Below, one piece after another: positions 17,212 to 27,083 of a stretch of 64,000 bases of DNA. The translations under genes were made by a program, and so were the position numbers. How positions within the stretch are numbered: the first letter of the stretch is position 1; every line of letters starts with the position of its first letter. The notes under the pieces were generated by a model that searched no databases, was not told the origin of the DNA, and saw only the letters and a program-made list of their open reading frames with translations. This DNA is from Bacteroidota bacterium (lineage in GTDB: Bacteria; Bacteroidota; Ignavibacteria; Ignavibacteriales; Ignavibacteriaceae): the NCBI GenBank assembly GCA_020161395.1, contig JAIUOE010000004.1, positions 310,001-374,000 on the forward strand, written 5' to 3'.

Positions 17212-18540
17212 ATGTTAAAGCACTTGTTATATGTGGCAAGCTTTATCCTTCTGTCAATCACCGTTTTAACCGCCCAAAAAAGTGTTGAAATGAGCCTGGA
17301 GGATTGTATAAAGTTTGGACTGGAAAACAACAAATCGATCAAAATTGCCGCAGAAAAGGTTAATTCGGCAAAACTGAAAAGATCTGAAGCAGGTACCACA
17401 GGACTCCCCTCGCTCTCCCTTCAGGCAGGTTACACCAGACTGAGTGAGGTTGATCCGTTTGCAATAAGCATACCTTTTGGTGGCTCGATGCAAACATTCA
17501 CAGTCTCCCCAAGCATCCTGAATAATTATTCAGCAAAACTGACTCTGACACAGCCCGTCTTTACAGGTTTCAAAATTGACCTGAGCAAAGAGCTTTCCGA
17601 TCAGGCGATAGCTGCCGGGCTTTTTGATCTTCAGAGTGAGAAAAGTAAATTGAAATATTCAATTGCCAATGCCTACTGGTCGCTCTATAAGGTTACCGAA
17701 GGCAAAAAGGTTGTCGAGGAATACATCAAGACGATTGAATTGCACTTGAAAGATCTGGGAAATTTCTTCAAACAGGGTTTGATTACGGAAAACGAAATTC
17801 TCAAACTCGAAGTGCAACTTTCTTCGGCAAAGGTGCAATTGTTGGAAACTGAAAATGCGAAACAGATGGCAAAGTTGATGTTGCTTAACAGCATGGACAT
17901 GCCGTATGAAACCGAACTGACACTCAAACCGTCACTGATCACCGATCAACCCGCTACGAATCTTACACTCGATGAAATAAACTCTCTCGCCCTGACAGGC
18001 AGACCTGAACTGAAGGCTATGGAAGTAAGATTAAACTCCAGAAAAAGTGCAATCGAGCTTACCCGGTCGGCATGGTACCCTGATGTTTATTTCATCGGAA
18101 ACTATAATTATTCAAGACCAAACCAGAGGATTGTTCCGACAAAGGATGAATTTAAAGGTACCTGGGATATTACACTTTCACTTTCATACACTTTGTGGAA
18201 CTGGAATGCCACTTCTTATAAGACACAGCAGGCTGAGTCTGAACTCGCTCAATCCAATTATCAGTATCAAATGATGAAAGATGGCATTCTTATCGAAGTA
18301 AAACAAGCCTTTTTGAACTATACTGCCAACAAGAGCAGGATTGAACTTGCCCAAAACACTGTAAAACAGGCGGAAGAAAACTACAGAGTAAGCTACAACC
18401 TCTTCCGGCAAGGTTTGATTAAAAATTCCGATCTGATAGATGCTGAAGTGGCGTTGTTTGATGCAAAAATAAAACTTGTCACCTCAATTTCCGATCTCAG
18501 AAACGCAGAAGCACTTTTAGACAAAGCAACCGGTAACTAA
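17212..18540 (+). CDS. TolC family outer-membrane efflux channel
   Basis: 442 residues with a signal peptide (LLYVASFILLSITVLTAQ) and the two outer-membrane-efflux-protein repeats with long coiled coils. The exit duct of a tripartite pump spanning outer membrane and periplasm. The start has AAGGAAAA just upstream. It is followed by the adaptor (21 bases) and inner-membrane pump in one operon under the TetR regulator. Confidence 0.93.
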   Translation: MLKHLLYVASFILLSITVLTAQKSVEMSLEDCIKFGLENNKSIKIAAEKVNSAKLKRSEAGTTGLPSLSLQAGYTRLSEVDPFAISIPFGGSMQTFTVSPSILNNYSAKLTLTQPVFTGFKIDLSKELSDQAIAAGLFDLQSEKSKLKYSIANAYWSLYKVTEGKKVVEEYIKTIELHLKDLGNFFKQGLITENEILKLEVQLSSAKVQLLETENAKQMAKLMLLNSMDMPYETELTLKPSLITDQPATNLTLDEINSLALTGRPELKAMEVRLNSRKSAIELTRSAWYPDVYFIGNYNYSRPNQRIVPTKDEFKGTWDITLSLSYTLWNWNATSYKTQQAESELAQSNYQYQMMKDGILIEVKQAFLNYTANKSRIELAQNTVKQAEENYRVSYNLFRQGLIKNSDLIDAEVALFDAKIKLVTSISDLRNAEALLDKATGN

Positions 18541-18561
18541 TAAAGAATTTAAGAGAAAAAA

Positions 18562-19614
18562 ATGCTAAAAAAGATTATTTACATCCTGATTGTTGTAGCA
18601 ATAATTGGAGTTATTGCTTTTGTACTTATTAACAACAAACAGAAAATGGCTGCAAAAGTTGAAACAAAAAAAATGACCTCTGTTGCAGTCTCGGTGATTG
18701 AGGCAGCAATCGAGACTATTGATAAAAAACTCACACAGACAGGAACGGTTTTCGCTGATAAGGAAGTCGCGGTTGTCTCCGAGGCACCCGGACTTATAAG
18801 AGCAGTTTATTGCGATGTTGGTGATATGGTGAAAGCCGGTCAGATACTGTTTAAGGTGGACGACGAATTGAAAGTTGCTGCACTTAGACTCAGGGAGGCT
18901 GATTACGAAAAATCGAAGAAAGACCTTGAAAAATTCGAAGCACTCCTCAAAGAAGGTTCTGCAACTGAGGCACAGGTGGATGCCTACAGACTGGCATTCA
19001 AGTCATCAGAAGCTCAACTGACGATTGCGAGGCGACAGGTTGAAGATACAAAAATAAAGGCTCCTTTCTCCGGGGTGATAACTCAGCGAATGGTTAATCT
19101 CGGAAGTAATGTGATTGGCGGAACAGTTGTCGTCAATCTTGTAGATATCAGTGCTCCGAGAGTAAAGGTAAGTGTTGCTGAAAGTGATGTGTTTTTTCTA
19201 AAAAATGGCGATCTCGCCACCATTACCACCGACATTTTCCCGGGAAAGGAATTCAGTGCGCGAATCAAATCGATTGGTGTTAAAGGTGATGAAGTCCACA
19301 GTTTCCCAGTGGAACTTGTTATTCTGAACAACAAAAATTTGAAAGCCGGGATGAATGTAAATGTTGAATTTAACAGAAGAGTGAATCGTGAATCTGTGGT
19401 GATCCCAAGAACCGCCATTATCGGCAGCATGGCAGATGCCCAAATCTTTATCATCGAAAATAATGTTGCAAAACTGAAAAAAGTAACAACCGGAATCGAA
19501 TCCGGAACGAACATCGAGATTCTTTCAGGAATAGAAAAAGGTGATCAGATCGCGATATCGGGTCAGGTAAATTTGAAAGATGGCAGTCCTGTAAATATCG
19601 TTAAATCAAAATAA
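18562..19614 (+). CDS. RND efflux periplasmic adaptor subunit
   Basis: 350-residue membrane-fusion protein. An N-terminal transmembrane anchor (about 4-24) is followed by a barrel-sandwich/lipoyl-like domain split by a helical hairpin. The hairpin (about 110-150) is flanked by GLIRAVYCDVGDMVKAGQ and DTKIKAPFSGVI. A beta-barrel and membrane-proximal domain complete it. It joins the inner-membrane pump encoded 15 bases downstream to the TolC channel encoded upstream. No Cys lipobox is present, so it is anchored by the helix. Confidence 0.93.
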   Translation: MLKKIIYILIVVAIIGVIAFVLINNKQKMAAKVETKKMTSVAVSVIEAAIETIDKKLTQTGTVFADKEVAVVSEAPGLIRAVYCDVGDMVKAGQILFKVDDELKVAALRLREADYEKSKKDLEKFEALLKEGSATEAQVDAYRLAFKSSEAQLTIARRQVEDTKIKAPFSGVITQRMVNLGSNVIGGTVVVNLVDISAPRVKVSVAESDVFFLKNGDLATITTDIFPGKEFSARIKSIGVKGDEVHSFPVELVILNNKNLKAGMNVNVEFNRRVNRESVVIPRTAIIGSMADAQIFIIENNVAKLKKVTTGIESGTNIEILSGIEKGDQIAISGQVNLKDGSPVNIVKSK

Positions 19615-19629
19615 GTTTGAGAACAAAAA

Positions 19630-22600
19630 ATGACAATTACTGAATTATCGATCAAGCGACCCTCCCTGATCATTGTTTTGTTTACGGTACTGATCCTTTT
19701 AGGACTGTTCAGTTACCAGCAACTGAGCTATGAGCTGCTTCCAAAAATCAGCCCTCCGGTTATAGTGATCATTACCACCTATCCGGGTGCATCACCCGAT
19801 GAAGTGGAAACTTCGGTTACCAAAATAATTGAAGATGCCGTTTCCGGACAGGATCAGGTTTCAACTGTAAACGCAACTTCCTCGGAAAACTTATCCCTCA
19901 TTACAGTTGAGTTTAATCAGTCTGTTAATATTGATCTTGCACTCCAGGATGCACAAAGGAGAGTAAACCAGATAGTGGCAAAACTCCCCGATGACATTGA
20001 TCCGCCCACACTTCTTAAAATTGCTCTGGATGAAATACCCATTTTAAGAATCGGAACGACCAGTAACCTTCCCCCCAGCGAATTCAGAACCTTCCTGAAT
20101 GATTTTGTGAAGCCGGAACTCGCACAGGTAAAAGGTGTTGCTCAGATTTCATTTGTTGGTGGTCAGGAACGCGAGATACAAATCCTTCTAAATGAGCAAA
20201 AATTAAAGAGTTATAACCTCTCAATCAATACAGTAACCCAGATCATCCGGGCTTCCAATCTTGATTTTCCTGCGGGCGCAATCAAAGATGCAGATGCACA
20301 ATATGTGGTCAGAATTGCGGGCAAGTTCAACAATATTGACGATCTTCGGAATATGGTGATATTGCGAAACTTCAATGGCTCAGACATTATGTTAAGCGAT
20401 GTTGCCGAAGTTGTGGACGGCACCAAGGAATTCACCCAGCAATCGCGTATTGATGGTGTGCCATCAGTGGGAGTACTGATACAAAAGCAATCTGACGCGA
20501 ACGCAGTGGAAGTCGCAAAAGTGAGCAAGCAAACCCTTCTCGACCTCGAAAAGCAGTATGCGAATATCAATCTGAAGTTCGATATTGCTCAGGATGGTTC
20601 CCTTTATACTATCGCCGCTGCAGATGCTGTAAAAGAAGATCTTGCAATTGCGGTTGTGCTCGTTGCTCTTGTGATGCTTCTGTTCCTGCATTCATTCAGA
20701 AACTCGGTCATCGTTTTGATTGCAATTCCGTCGTCACTGATTTCCACCTTTATAGCTATATACGCGTTTGGATTCACATTGAACCTGATGACTTTGCTGG
20801 CTCTGTCTCTCGTCGTAGGTATCCTCGTCGACGATTCTATTGTGGTGCTGGAGAATATCTATCACCACCTGGAAAAAGGTGCTGACAGAAGAGTTGCCGC
20901 TCTGAAAGGGAGAAATGAGATTGGATTTGCCGCTTTGTCAATTACTCTTGTGGATGTGGCGGTTTTCCTTCCCCTTGCGTTAGTAACGGGTATAGTGGGT
21001 AATATTTTGAGGCAGTTTTCTCTCGTGGTTGTTGTATCCACTCTGATGAGTCTGCTTGTTTCGTTTACCATCACTCCCATGCTCGCATCACGGTTCTCGA
21101 ACATCGAAAAGTTCTCCGAAAACACACTTTTCGGCAGATTTGTCAATGGATTCGAAAGAGCATTCAAAAAGTTGACCGAGGATTACCTGGCACTTCTTAA
21201 ATGGGGTCTGAACCACAAGAAGACAGTCTTTCTCGTCACTACAATTCTTCTTCTTGGCTCTTTAAGTCTTGTCCCGTTCGGCTTCATAGGTGCAGAGTTT
21301 ATGACAGTTGCCGACAGAGGTGAATTTACCGTTGTCGTCGAGATGCCATCGTCAACGAATATCAGGGAAACAAATTTCAAATCGATGGAAATTGAAAAGT
21401 TGATTTCTCAGATCCCCGAGGTCAAAAGAATAAACACAACAGCAGGTCTTGCTGCAGAAGGAATGCTTGGTCAAAATGCCAATAATATCTCATCAATTGA
21501 TGTAACGCTGATTCCCAGAAAAGAGAGAAAAAGATCAACTGATGAGATAAGTGAAGAAATACGCCAAAAACTGAACGCAATGCCGGGAATAAAGGTTCAT
21601 GTGAATCCGATTGGTATTTTTGGTACTGCCAACCAGACACCGATTATGCTGGTGGTTTCGGGTGCTAATCTCGACAGTGTGAGAGTGGCTGCGGAACGAC
21701 TCGCTGAGGTTGTCAAAAAAGTGCCCGGAACAGCGGATGTCAGACTTTCTTCCGAGCAGGGTAAGAAAGAAATTTCGGTTAAGGTTAACAGAAGACTGAT
21801 GGCGAGCTACGGACTTACTCTTGCAGAAGTGGGACAGACACTGAGAATTGCTTTTACAGGTGACGATAATACTAAATTCCGGGACGGCCGGAATGAGTTT
21901 GATATCAGGATCATGCTCGATAATGTATCCCGAAATAAAACATCTTCGCTTGAGGAGATGATATTTACTTCGCGAACCGGAAAGCAGGTAAAACTGAGTC
22001 AGTTCGCTATACTTGAATCGACAACAGGTCCTTCAAAATTAACCAGAACTGACAGAAGTAATGCATTGTATGTCTATTCCCAGGCGGTTGGGAGACCCAC
22101 AGGCTCCATCGCTCAGGATATAGATATTGCCAGAGCAAAGGTGAAATTCCCCGCAGGTGTAACCTTCAAATACATGGGTGATGTCAAGATGCAAGGTGAG
22201 TCTTTCTCGAGCATGTTCCTTGCCCTTACCGCTGCAATACTTTTCGTCTATTTGATTATGGTTGCTTTATACGATAACTGGGTATATCCTTTCGTAGTGC
22301 TCTTTTCGATACCGGTTGCCATGGTGGGAGCACTCCTTGCCCTCGCAATGTCGATGAAATCCCTGTCGATCTTTTCCATGCTCGGCATAGTAATGCTTGT
22401 CGGTCTGGTTGCGAAAAATGCTATTCTCCTCGTGGATCGTGCAAACCAGATGAAACTGGAACAAGGGGTTTCATCAAGAGATGCACTTCTTGAAGCCGGA
22501 AAATCGAGACTGAGACCCATCGTAATGACAACCCTTACGATGATTATGGGTATGATACCGATAGCGATGTCATCAAGTGATGGATCGGAGTGGAAATCAG

Positions 22601-22740
22601 GTCTTGCCTGGGGTATTATAGGTGGTCTGTCAAGTTCCCTTCTATTGACACTTGTTCTTGTTCCTGTGGTTTATGAACTTGTGGATAACACGGGAGCCAG
22701 AATCAAAAAACTGTTTAAGAGAAAAGAATCTGTGATTTAA
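19630..22740 (+). CDS. RND efflux pump permease (hydrophobe/amphiphile type)
   Basis: 1036 residues, full length for the AcrB/MexB-like family: 12 membrane helices and two large periplasmic loops. The proton-relay pair appears in VVGILVDDSIVVLENI, and the second half repeats the fold (GIVMLVGLVAKNAILLVD). The charge pair DD and absence of the heavy-metal DFG signature place it in the drug/solvent group. Driven by proton import, it would expel lipophilic compounds through the TolC channel of the same operon. A bidirectional terminator follows. Confidence 0.95.
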   Translation: MTITELSIKRPSLIIVLFTVLILLGLFSYQQLSYELLPKISPPVIVIITTYPGASPDEVETSVTKIIEDAVSGQDQVSTVNATSSENLSLITVEFNQSVNIDLALQDAQRRVNQIVAKLPDDIDPPTLLKIALDEIPILRIGTTSNLPPSEFRTFLNDFVKPELAQVKGVAQISFVGGQEREIQILLNEQKLKSYNLSINTVTQIIRASNLDFPAGAIKDADAQYVVRIAGKFNNIDDLRNMVILRNFNGSDIMLSDVAEVVDGTKEFTQQSRIDGVPSVGVLIQKQSDANAVEVAKVSKQTLLDLEKQYANINLKFDIAQDGSLYTIAAADAVKEDLAIAVVLVALVMLLFLHSFRNSVIVLIAIPSSLISTFIAIYAFGFTLNLMTLLALSLVVGILVDDSIVVLENIYHHLEKGADRRVAALKGRNEIGFAALSITLVDVAVFLPLALVTGIVGNILRQFSLVVVVSTLMSLLVSFTITPMLASRFSNIEKFSENTLFGRFVNGFERAFKKLTEDYLALLKWGLNHKKTVFLVTTILLLGSLSLVPFGFIGAEFMTVADRGEFTVVVEMPSSTNIRETNFKSMEIEKLISQIPEVKRINTTAGLAAEGMLGQNANNISSIDVTLIPRKERKRSTDEISEEIRQKLNAMPGIKVHVNPIGIFGTANQTPIMLVVSGANLDSVRVAAERLAEVVKKVPGTADVRLSSEQGKKEISVKVNRRLMASYGLTLAEVGQTLRIAFTGDDNTKFRDGRNEFDIRIMLDNVSRNKTSSLEEMIFTSRTGKQVKLSQFAILESTTGPSKLTRTDRSNALYVYSQAVGRPTGSIAQDIDIARAKVKFPAGVTFKYMGDVKMQGESFSSMFLALTAAILFVYLIMVALYDNWVYPFVVLFSIPVAMVGALLALAMSMKSLSIFSMLGIVMLVGLVAKNAILLVDRANQMKLEQGVSSRDALLEAGKSRLRPIVMTTLTMIMGMIPIAMSSSDGSEWKSGLAWGIIGGLSSSLLLTLVLVPVVYELVDNTGARIKKLFKRKESVI

Positions 22741-22746
22741 TAAATT

Positions 22747-22778
22747 AAAAGGCTGCCTAATCAAGGGCAGCCTTTTTT
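22747..22778. terminator. Bidirectional terminator between convergent pump operons
   Basis: GGCTGCC (22751-22757) and GGCAGCC (22766-22772) pair around an 8-base loop. AAAA lies on the left and TTTTTT on the right, so it can stop transcription from both the drug pump and the metal pump operon. Confidence 0.9.
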
Positions 22779-22785
22779 ATTTTAT

Positions 22786-25700
22786 CTAATTTTCAACGGT
22801 GTTTGGAATTTCTGTTGAGATTGCAGTCTCTTTCTTCTTCTTTCTGTTTTCAACAATATAATAAATGACAGGCAGCAGCATTAGCGTTGCGAGTGTTGAG
22901 GTAACCAGACCTCCGATTACAACCGTGGCGAGTGGACGCTGCACTTCCGAGCCGGGACCTGTATTAAATGCCATAGGGATAAAGCCGAAACTTGCAACCA
23001 GTGCCGTCATAAGGACCGGTCTTAGTCTGTCCGCTGTCCCTTCGATCACGGCTTTCCGAAGGTCGCTTGTTTTTTCGCGCATATGATTAAGATGCTCCAG
23101 CAATACTATGCCATTTAATACAGCCACACCGAACAGGGCTACAAATCCGATACTCGCTGAAATGGAAAGGTATAAACCCCTCGCAAGCAGGAGAAGTATT
23201 CCACCGGAGAGAGCATAAGGCAAATTAAGGAAAATTAATCCGGCATAAACAAATTTTCCAAACATCAGATAAAGAAGTCCCAGAATGATAAAAATCGCAA
23301 GGGGTACCACAATGTAAAGATGCTTCATCGCTCTCTGCTGATCTTCAAAAGATCCGCCGTATTGAATAAAATAGCCCGACGGAACTTCAATATTTTCCGA
23401 GATTCGAGACTGAAGATCAGCTACATATGATCCAATATCCCGACCTGCAAGATTTATTCCGACGATCACCCTTCTCCAGCCATTTTCTCTGGCAATCTCG
23501 CGCGGTCCCTCCTGGTTTGATATGCGGGCAACTTCCCTCAGTGGAATATTTCCACCAGAGGGTATTTGAACAGGTATGTTCGAAATGTCATCGAATGATT
23601 TTCTAAAATCTTCTCTTAATCTTACAATTATGTCAAATCTTTTTTGTCCTTCGTACACAGTTCCGGCAGTATTTCCACCAATACCTGTCTCAATAACCTG
23701 TTGAACATCATCCACATTTAATCCGTATTTAGAGATCGCTTCCCTGTCGATTTCAATTGTTAAATATGGTTGTCCCGACGGTTTCTCTATGAAGTAATTG
23801 TCAGTTCCTTCAATTGAAGCCACTTCTTTCGAGATGTTTTCAGCAATCATTGAGAGCTTTTCGAGATCGTCACCATAGATTTTCACAGCCAGATCGGATT
23901 TTACACCTGAAGTCAATTCATCAACTCTCATTGCGATTGGCTGCGTGAAATTGTACGACAAACCCGGTTCCTTTTCAAGAAAAGGTTTTATTTGTTCCTG
24001 AATTTTTTCCTTTGTCATTCCATCCCTCCATTCGGAGGTTGGTTTCAAAATTACCCAAACATCAGTTTGGTGTACTCCCATCCAGTCGTTAGCCAGGTCA
24101 GACCTGCCGGTCTTGGGAACCACAGTCTTCACTTCCGGAACATTTGCCATGATAAATTTACCGAGCTCGTTCGCCTTTTCCATCGATTCTTTAAGAGTAA
24201 CACTCGGAAGTCTCACTTCCTCTATTAATATCGATCCCTCATCGAGTTCAGGAAGGAACTCTGTTCCCAGGAAAGGAAGTGTGGCGAGTGAGCCAAATAT
24301 TATGAGAGTTGATACTCCCAGCACCAGTGCTTTCTTGTCAAGATGCAACTCAAGTTGCTTTGTGTAAATCGGTTTCAGCCATTCGATCAGGTAGTTCTTC
24401 CGAATCTTCACACCTTTCCTGAAAACAATTGAAGAGAGAGCCGGAACATAAACCAAAGCAAGGATGAGGGAGCCGAATACCGCTGTGGCTACCGTAATTG
24501 CCATGGGTCTGAAAAGTATCCCTTCAATCCCTGAAAAAGTGGCTATTGGTACATATACCATCAAAATGATCAGGACACCGAAGAAAATGGGTCGTGCGAC
24601 CTCATGCGCCGCCTCCCTGATAATTTGACTTTTATCCTTTTCTCCACCCTTTTGCAGTTTTGTTATTATGTTTTCCACCATTACGACGGATCCGTCGACG
24701 ACCATTCCAAAATCGATGGCACCGAGGCTCATCAGATTTGCAGCAAGTCCAAACTCTCTCATCCCGATAAATGCAAATAGCATGGAAAATGGTATGACAG
24801 ATGCCACAATGAGGGCACCTTTTAACTCACCAAGAAGTAGTAACAACACTGCAATTACAAAGAACCCGCCTTCCAAAAGATTGGTTTGAATGGTGGATGT
24901 GGTACGGTCTACGAGATCGGACTGGTCATAAAATTTCTCAATGGTTACTCCCTCCGGCAAATTCTCATTTATTGAGTTAATCTTGGCATCGATATCTGCT
25001 ATTACCTCCCTGCCGTTCCCACCTCTTAACATCATCACGATGCCGGTAACAACCTCTCCTTTTCCATCCTGGGTGACACCCCCCTGCCGGAGTTGTTCGG
25101 TGATTCGTACATCTGCGATATCGCCAATCGAAATGGATCTGTTAGCAAACTTTTTTACAATTATTTGAGATATGTCGGTCGCATTTTTAATCTGACCAAA
25201 ACCTCTCACTATATACTGTTCTCTGTTATGTTCGAGATAGTTTCCGCCGGAGACGCTGTTATTACTCTGAATTGCATCAAGGACATCCTTGAACCCAAGG
25301 TCATAAGCGCGGAGTTTACCGGGAGTCACTACCACTTCGTACTGTTTTACATAACCACCAAATGAGTTAATCTCCGTTACTCCCTTTACTGTCTTCAGTT
25401 GAGGCATAATCAGCCAGTCCTGAATCGTCCTGAGGTCTGTTAACGAGTATTTTTCACCTCTTACAACATACTGGTATATCTCTCCAAGAGCTGTTGAGAT
25501 GGGTCCAAGGTTTGGAGTTGATACACCCGGTGGAAGCTGGTCCTGGACACTCTGAAGCCTCTGTGAGACCATCTGACGGGCAAAATAGATATCCTGATCC
25601 TCTTCGAATTCGATGATAACCGCTGAAAGCCCAAACTGGGAGATGGACCTTACCTGCTTTACCCCCGGTAGTCCGTTCATCGAAGTCTCTATAGGGTAAC

Positions 25701-25896
25701 TGACGAGTTTTTCAACATCGTAAGGGGAATATCTTCCTGATTTTGTAATAACGAGTACCTGAACCGGTGTTACATCAGGAAGTGAATTTATTGGCAGCTC
25801 CGTAAGTGAATAATAACCGCCGAAAGCCATTAATATCATCAGACTGAGTGCGACTACCTTTTGCCGTAAACTAAAATCGATTATTCCTTTCAGCAT
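22786..25896 (-). CDS. Heavy-metal RND efflux permease (CzcA/CusA family)
   Basis: 1036 residues, 12 membrane helices. The helix-4 signature is DFGMVVDGSVVMVEN, the form seen in divalent-cation pumps (zinc, cobalt, cadmium, nickel) rather than the copper/silver pumps that lack the DFG. Metal choice is an inference from this motif. The start is taken as the ATG complementary to 25894-25896 (MLKGIIDFSLRQ), 4 bases after the adaptor stop and with GGTGGAG as ribosome-binding site; a GTG 5 codons upstream is the alternative. It is the last gene of a channel-adaptor-pump operon. Confidence 0.93.
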   Translation of the reverse strand: MLKGIIDFSLRQKVVALSLMILMAFGGYYSLTELPINSLPDVTPVQVLVITKSGRYSPYDVEKLVSYPIETSMNGLPGVKQVRSISQFGLSAVIIEFEEDQDIYFARQMVSQRLQSVQDQLPPGVSTPNLGPISTALGEIYQYVVRGEKYSLTDLRTIQDWLIMPQLKTVKGVTEINSFGGYVKQYEVVVTPGKLRAYDLGFKDVLDAIQSNNSVSGGNYLEHNREQYIVRGFGQIKNATDISQIIVKKFANRSISIGDIADVRITEQLRQGGVTQDGKGEVVTGIVMMLRGGNGREVIADIDAKINSINENLPEGVTIEKFYDQSDLVDRTTSTIQTNLLEGGFFVIAVLLLLLGELKGALIVASVIPFSMLFAFIGMREFGLAANLMSLGAIDFGMVVDGSVVMVENIITKLQKGGEKDKSQIIREAAHEVARPIFFGVLIILMVYVPIATFSGIEGILFRPMAITVATAVFGSLILALVYVPALSSIVFRKGVKIRKNYLIEWLKPIYTKQLELHLDKKALVLGVSTLIIFGSLATLPFLGTEFLPELDEGSILIEEVRLPSVTLKESMEKANELGKFIMANVPEVKTVVPKTGRSDLANDWMGVHQTDVWVILKPTSEWRDGMTKEKIQEQIKPFLEKEPGLSYNFTQPIAMRVDELTSGVKSDLAVKIYGDDLEKLSMIAENISKEVASIEGTDNYFIEKPSGQPYLTIEIDREAISKYGLNVDDVQQVIETGIGGNTAGTVYEGQKRFDIIVRLREDFRKSFDDISNIPVQIPSGGNIPLREVARISNQEGPREIARENGWRRVIVGINLAGRDIGSYVADLQSRISENIEVPSGYFIQYGGSFEDQQRAMKHLYIVVPLAIFIILGLLYLMFGKFVYAGLIFLNLPYALSGGILLLLARGLYLSISASIGFVALFGVAVLNGIVLLEHLNHMREKTSDLRKAVIEGTADRLRPVLMTALVASFGFIPMAFNTGPGSEVQRPLATVVIGGLVTSTLATLMLLPVIYYIVENRKKKKETAISTEIPNTVEN

Positions 25897-25900
25897 AATT

Positions 25901-27070
25901 TTATTCTCCACCTTCGGCGGATTTTGACAGGGCTTTCAAATCAAACACATTACTCGAGGCAATCTCCTCCCCTTCAGACAAACCTTCTTTTACAATCGCA
26001 ATCTTCTCCGTGGATTTTTCGAGCCTCACGGGTCTTAGAATAAAAGTGTTTTCACTTTTCTTCACAAATACATATGGTACATCGCCCTGATATATGATTG
26101 CATCCAAAGGTATGCCTATCACCGGTTCTTCCGTACCGGTTGAAATTTCCATTCTTAGAATCTGACCTGGTTTTGGCCACTCATTTTTTGTTGTGACTGT
26201 GGAATTGACAGTAATAGCCTTGTTCACTTCATCAAGTGAGGGATTGATACTTCCTATGGTTCCTGAGACAAACTGATCAGGATTATCTTTTGAGAAGGCT
26301 GTAAATCTGTCACCAGTGTTGACAAGTTTAAGATCCTCGGGTGAAACGAAACCACGAATTTGAACTTTACTCAGATTTACTATGGACATCATGTTTTGGT
26401 AGGAGGTTACAGCCTGACCCGGATCGATCATATCTTCGTTTACAAGTCCGGACATTGGACTGAAAATCTTCAGAACCGGATCTTTAATGTTTGAGGAATT
26501 TAGCGATTCAATCTGTTTTTCAGGCACCCCGACAGATCTCAACCTCGCTTTTGCTGCTGCAAGAGCGGCAACAGCCCTCTCGTATTCAGCTTTTACTTCT
26601 TCGAGTCTGCTCTCTGTGCTGATTCCCTTTTCCTTTAACTGTAAATTTCTGTCGAGTTTGTTAGTCTGATAATTCAGTTCTGACTTTGCTTTTACCAGAT
26701 CGGCTATCAGATCGGCAAACTCAAGACTTTCGAGCTCACAAATCACTTCTCCCTGTCTGACCCGGTCACCTTCATTTTTATAAATTTTGATAATTCTCCC
26801 ACTGATTGGTGCACTTACTTTGGCGATATTTTGGGGTGCCGGAACAACCGTGGAAGCTAATACTAAAGAGTAGTCGAGAGATTTCTTTTCAATCTTGAAA
26901 AGTTTGACATTCAGGATTGCTGCCTGCTCTTTTGTTAAGGTGATCTCCTGATATTTTTTAGGTTGTTCCTTTTTTTGTTCCTTGGTTTTAGGTTTTTGTT
27001 CATCTCCACAACCGCCAGATGTGAAAGCCAAAATCAGAAAAAACGAAATAAGTGTAAGCTGTATTTTCAT
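25901..27070 (-). CDS. Heavy-metal RND efflux adaptor (CzcB/CusB-like lipoprotein)
   Basis: About 389 residues. The ATG complementary to 27068-27070 gives a good signal peptide (MKIQLTLISFFLILAF) followed by SGGC, a plausible but not canonical lipobox, then a long Lys/Glu/Gln-rich tether. Barrel-sandwich halves flank a coiled-coil hairpin (about 130-175). A longer frame from 27124 would add 18 residues and overlap the upstream gene, with no signal peptide at its end. The adaptor links the permease downstream to the channel upstream. Confidence 0.9.
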   Translation of the reverse strand: MKIQLTLISFFLILAFTSGGCGDEQKPKTKEQKKEQPKKYQEITLTKEQAAILNVKLFKIEKKSLDYSLVLASTVVPAPQNIAKVSAPISGRIIKIYKNEGDRVRQGEVICELESLEFADLIADLVKAKSELNYQTNKLDRNLQLKEKGISTESRLEEVKAEYERAVAALAAAKARLRSVGVPEKQIESLNSSNIKDPVLKIFSPMSGLVNEDMIDPGQAVTSYQNMMSIVNLSKVQIRGFVSPEDLKLVNTGDRFTAFSKDNPDQFVSGTIGSINPSLDEVNKAITVNSTVTTKNEWPKPGQILRMEISTGTEEPVIGIPLDAIIYQGDVPYVFVKKSENTFILRPVRLEKSTEKIAIVKEGLSEGEEIASSNVFDLKALSKSAEGGE

Positions 27071-27083
27071 GGTAAACCTGTAT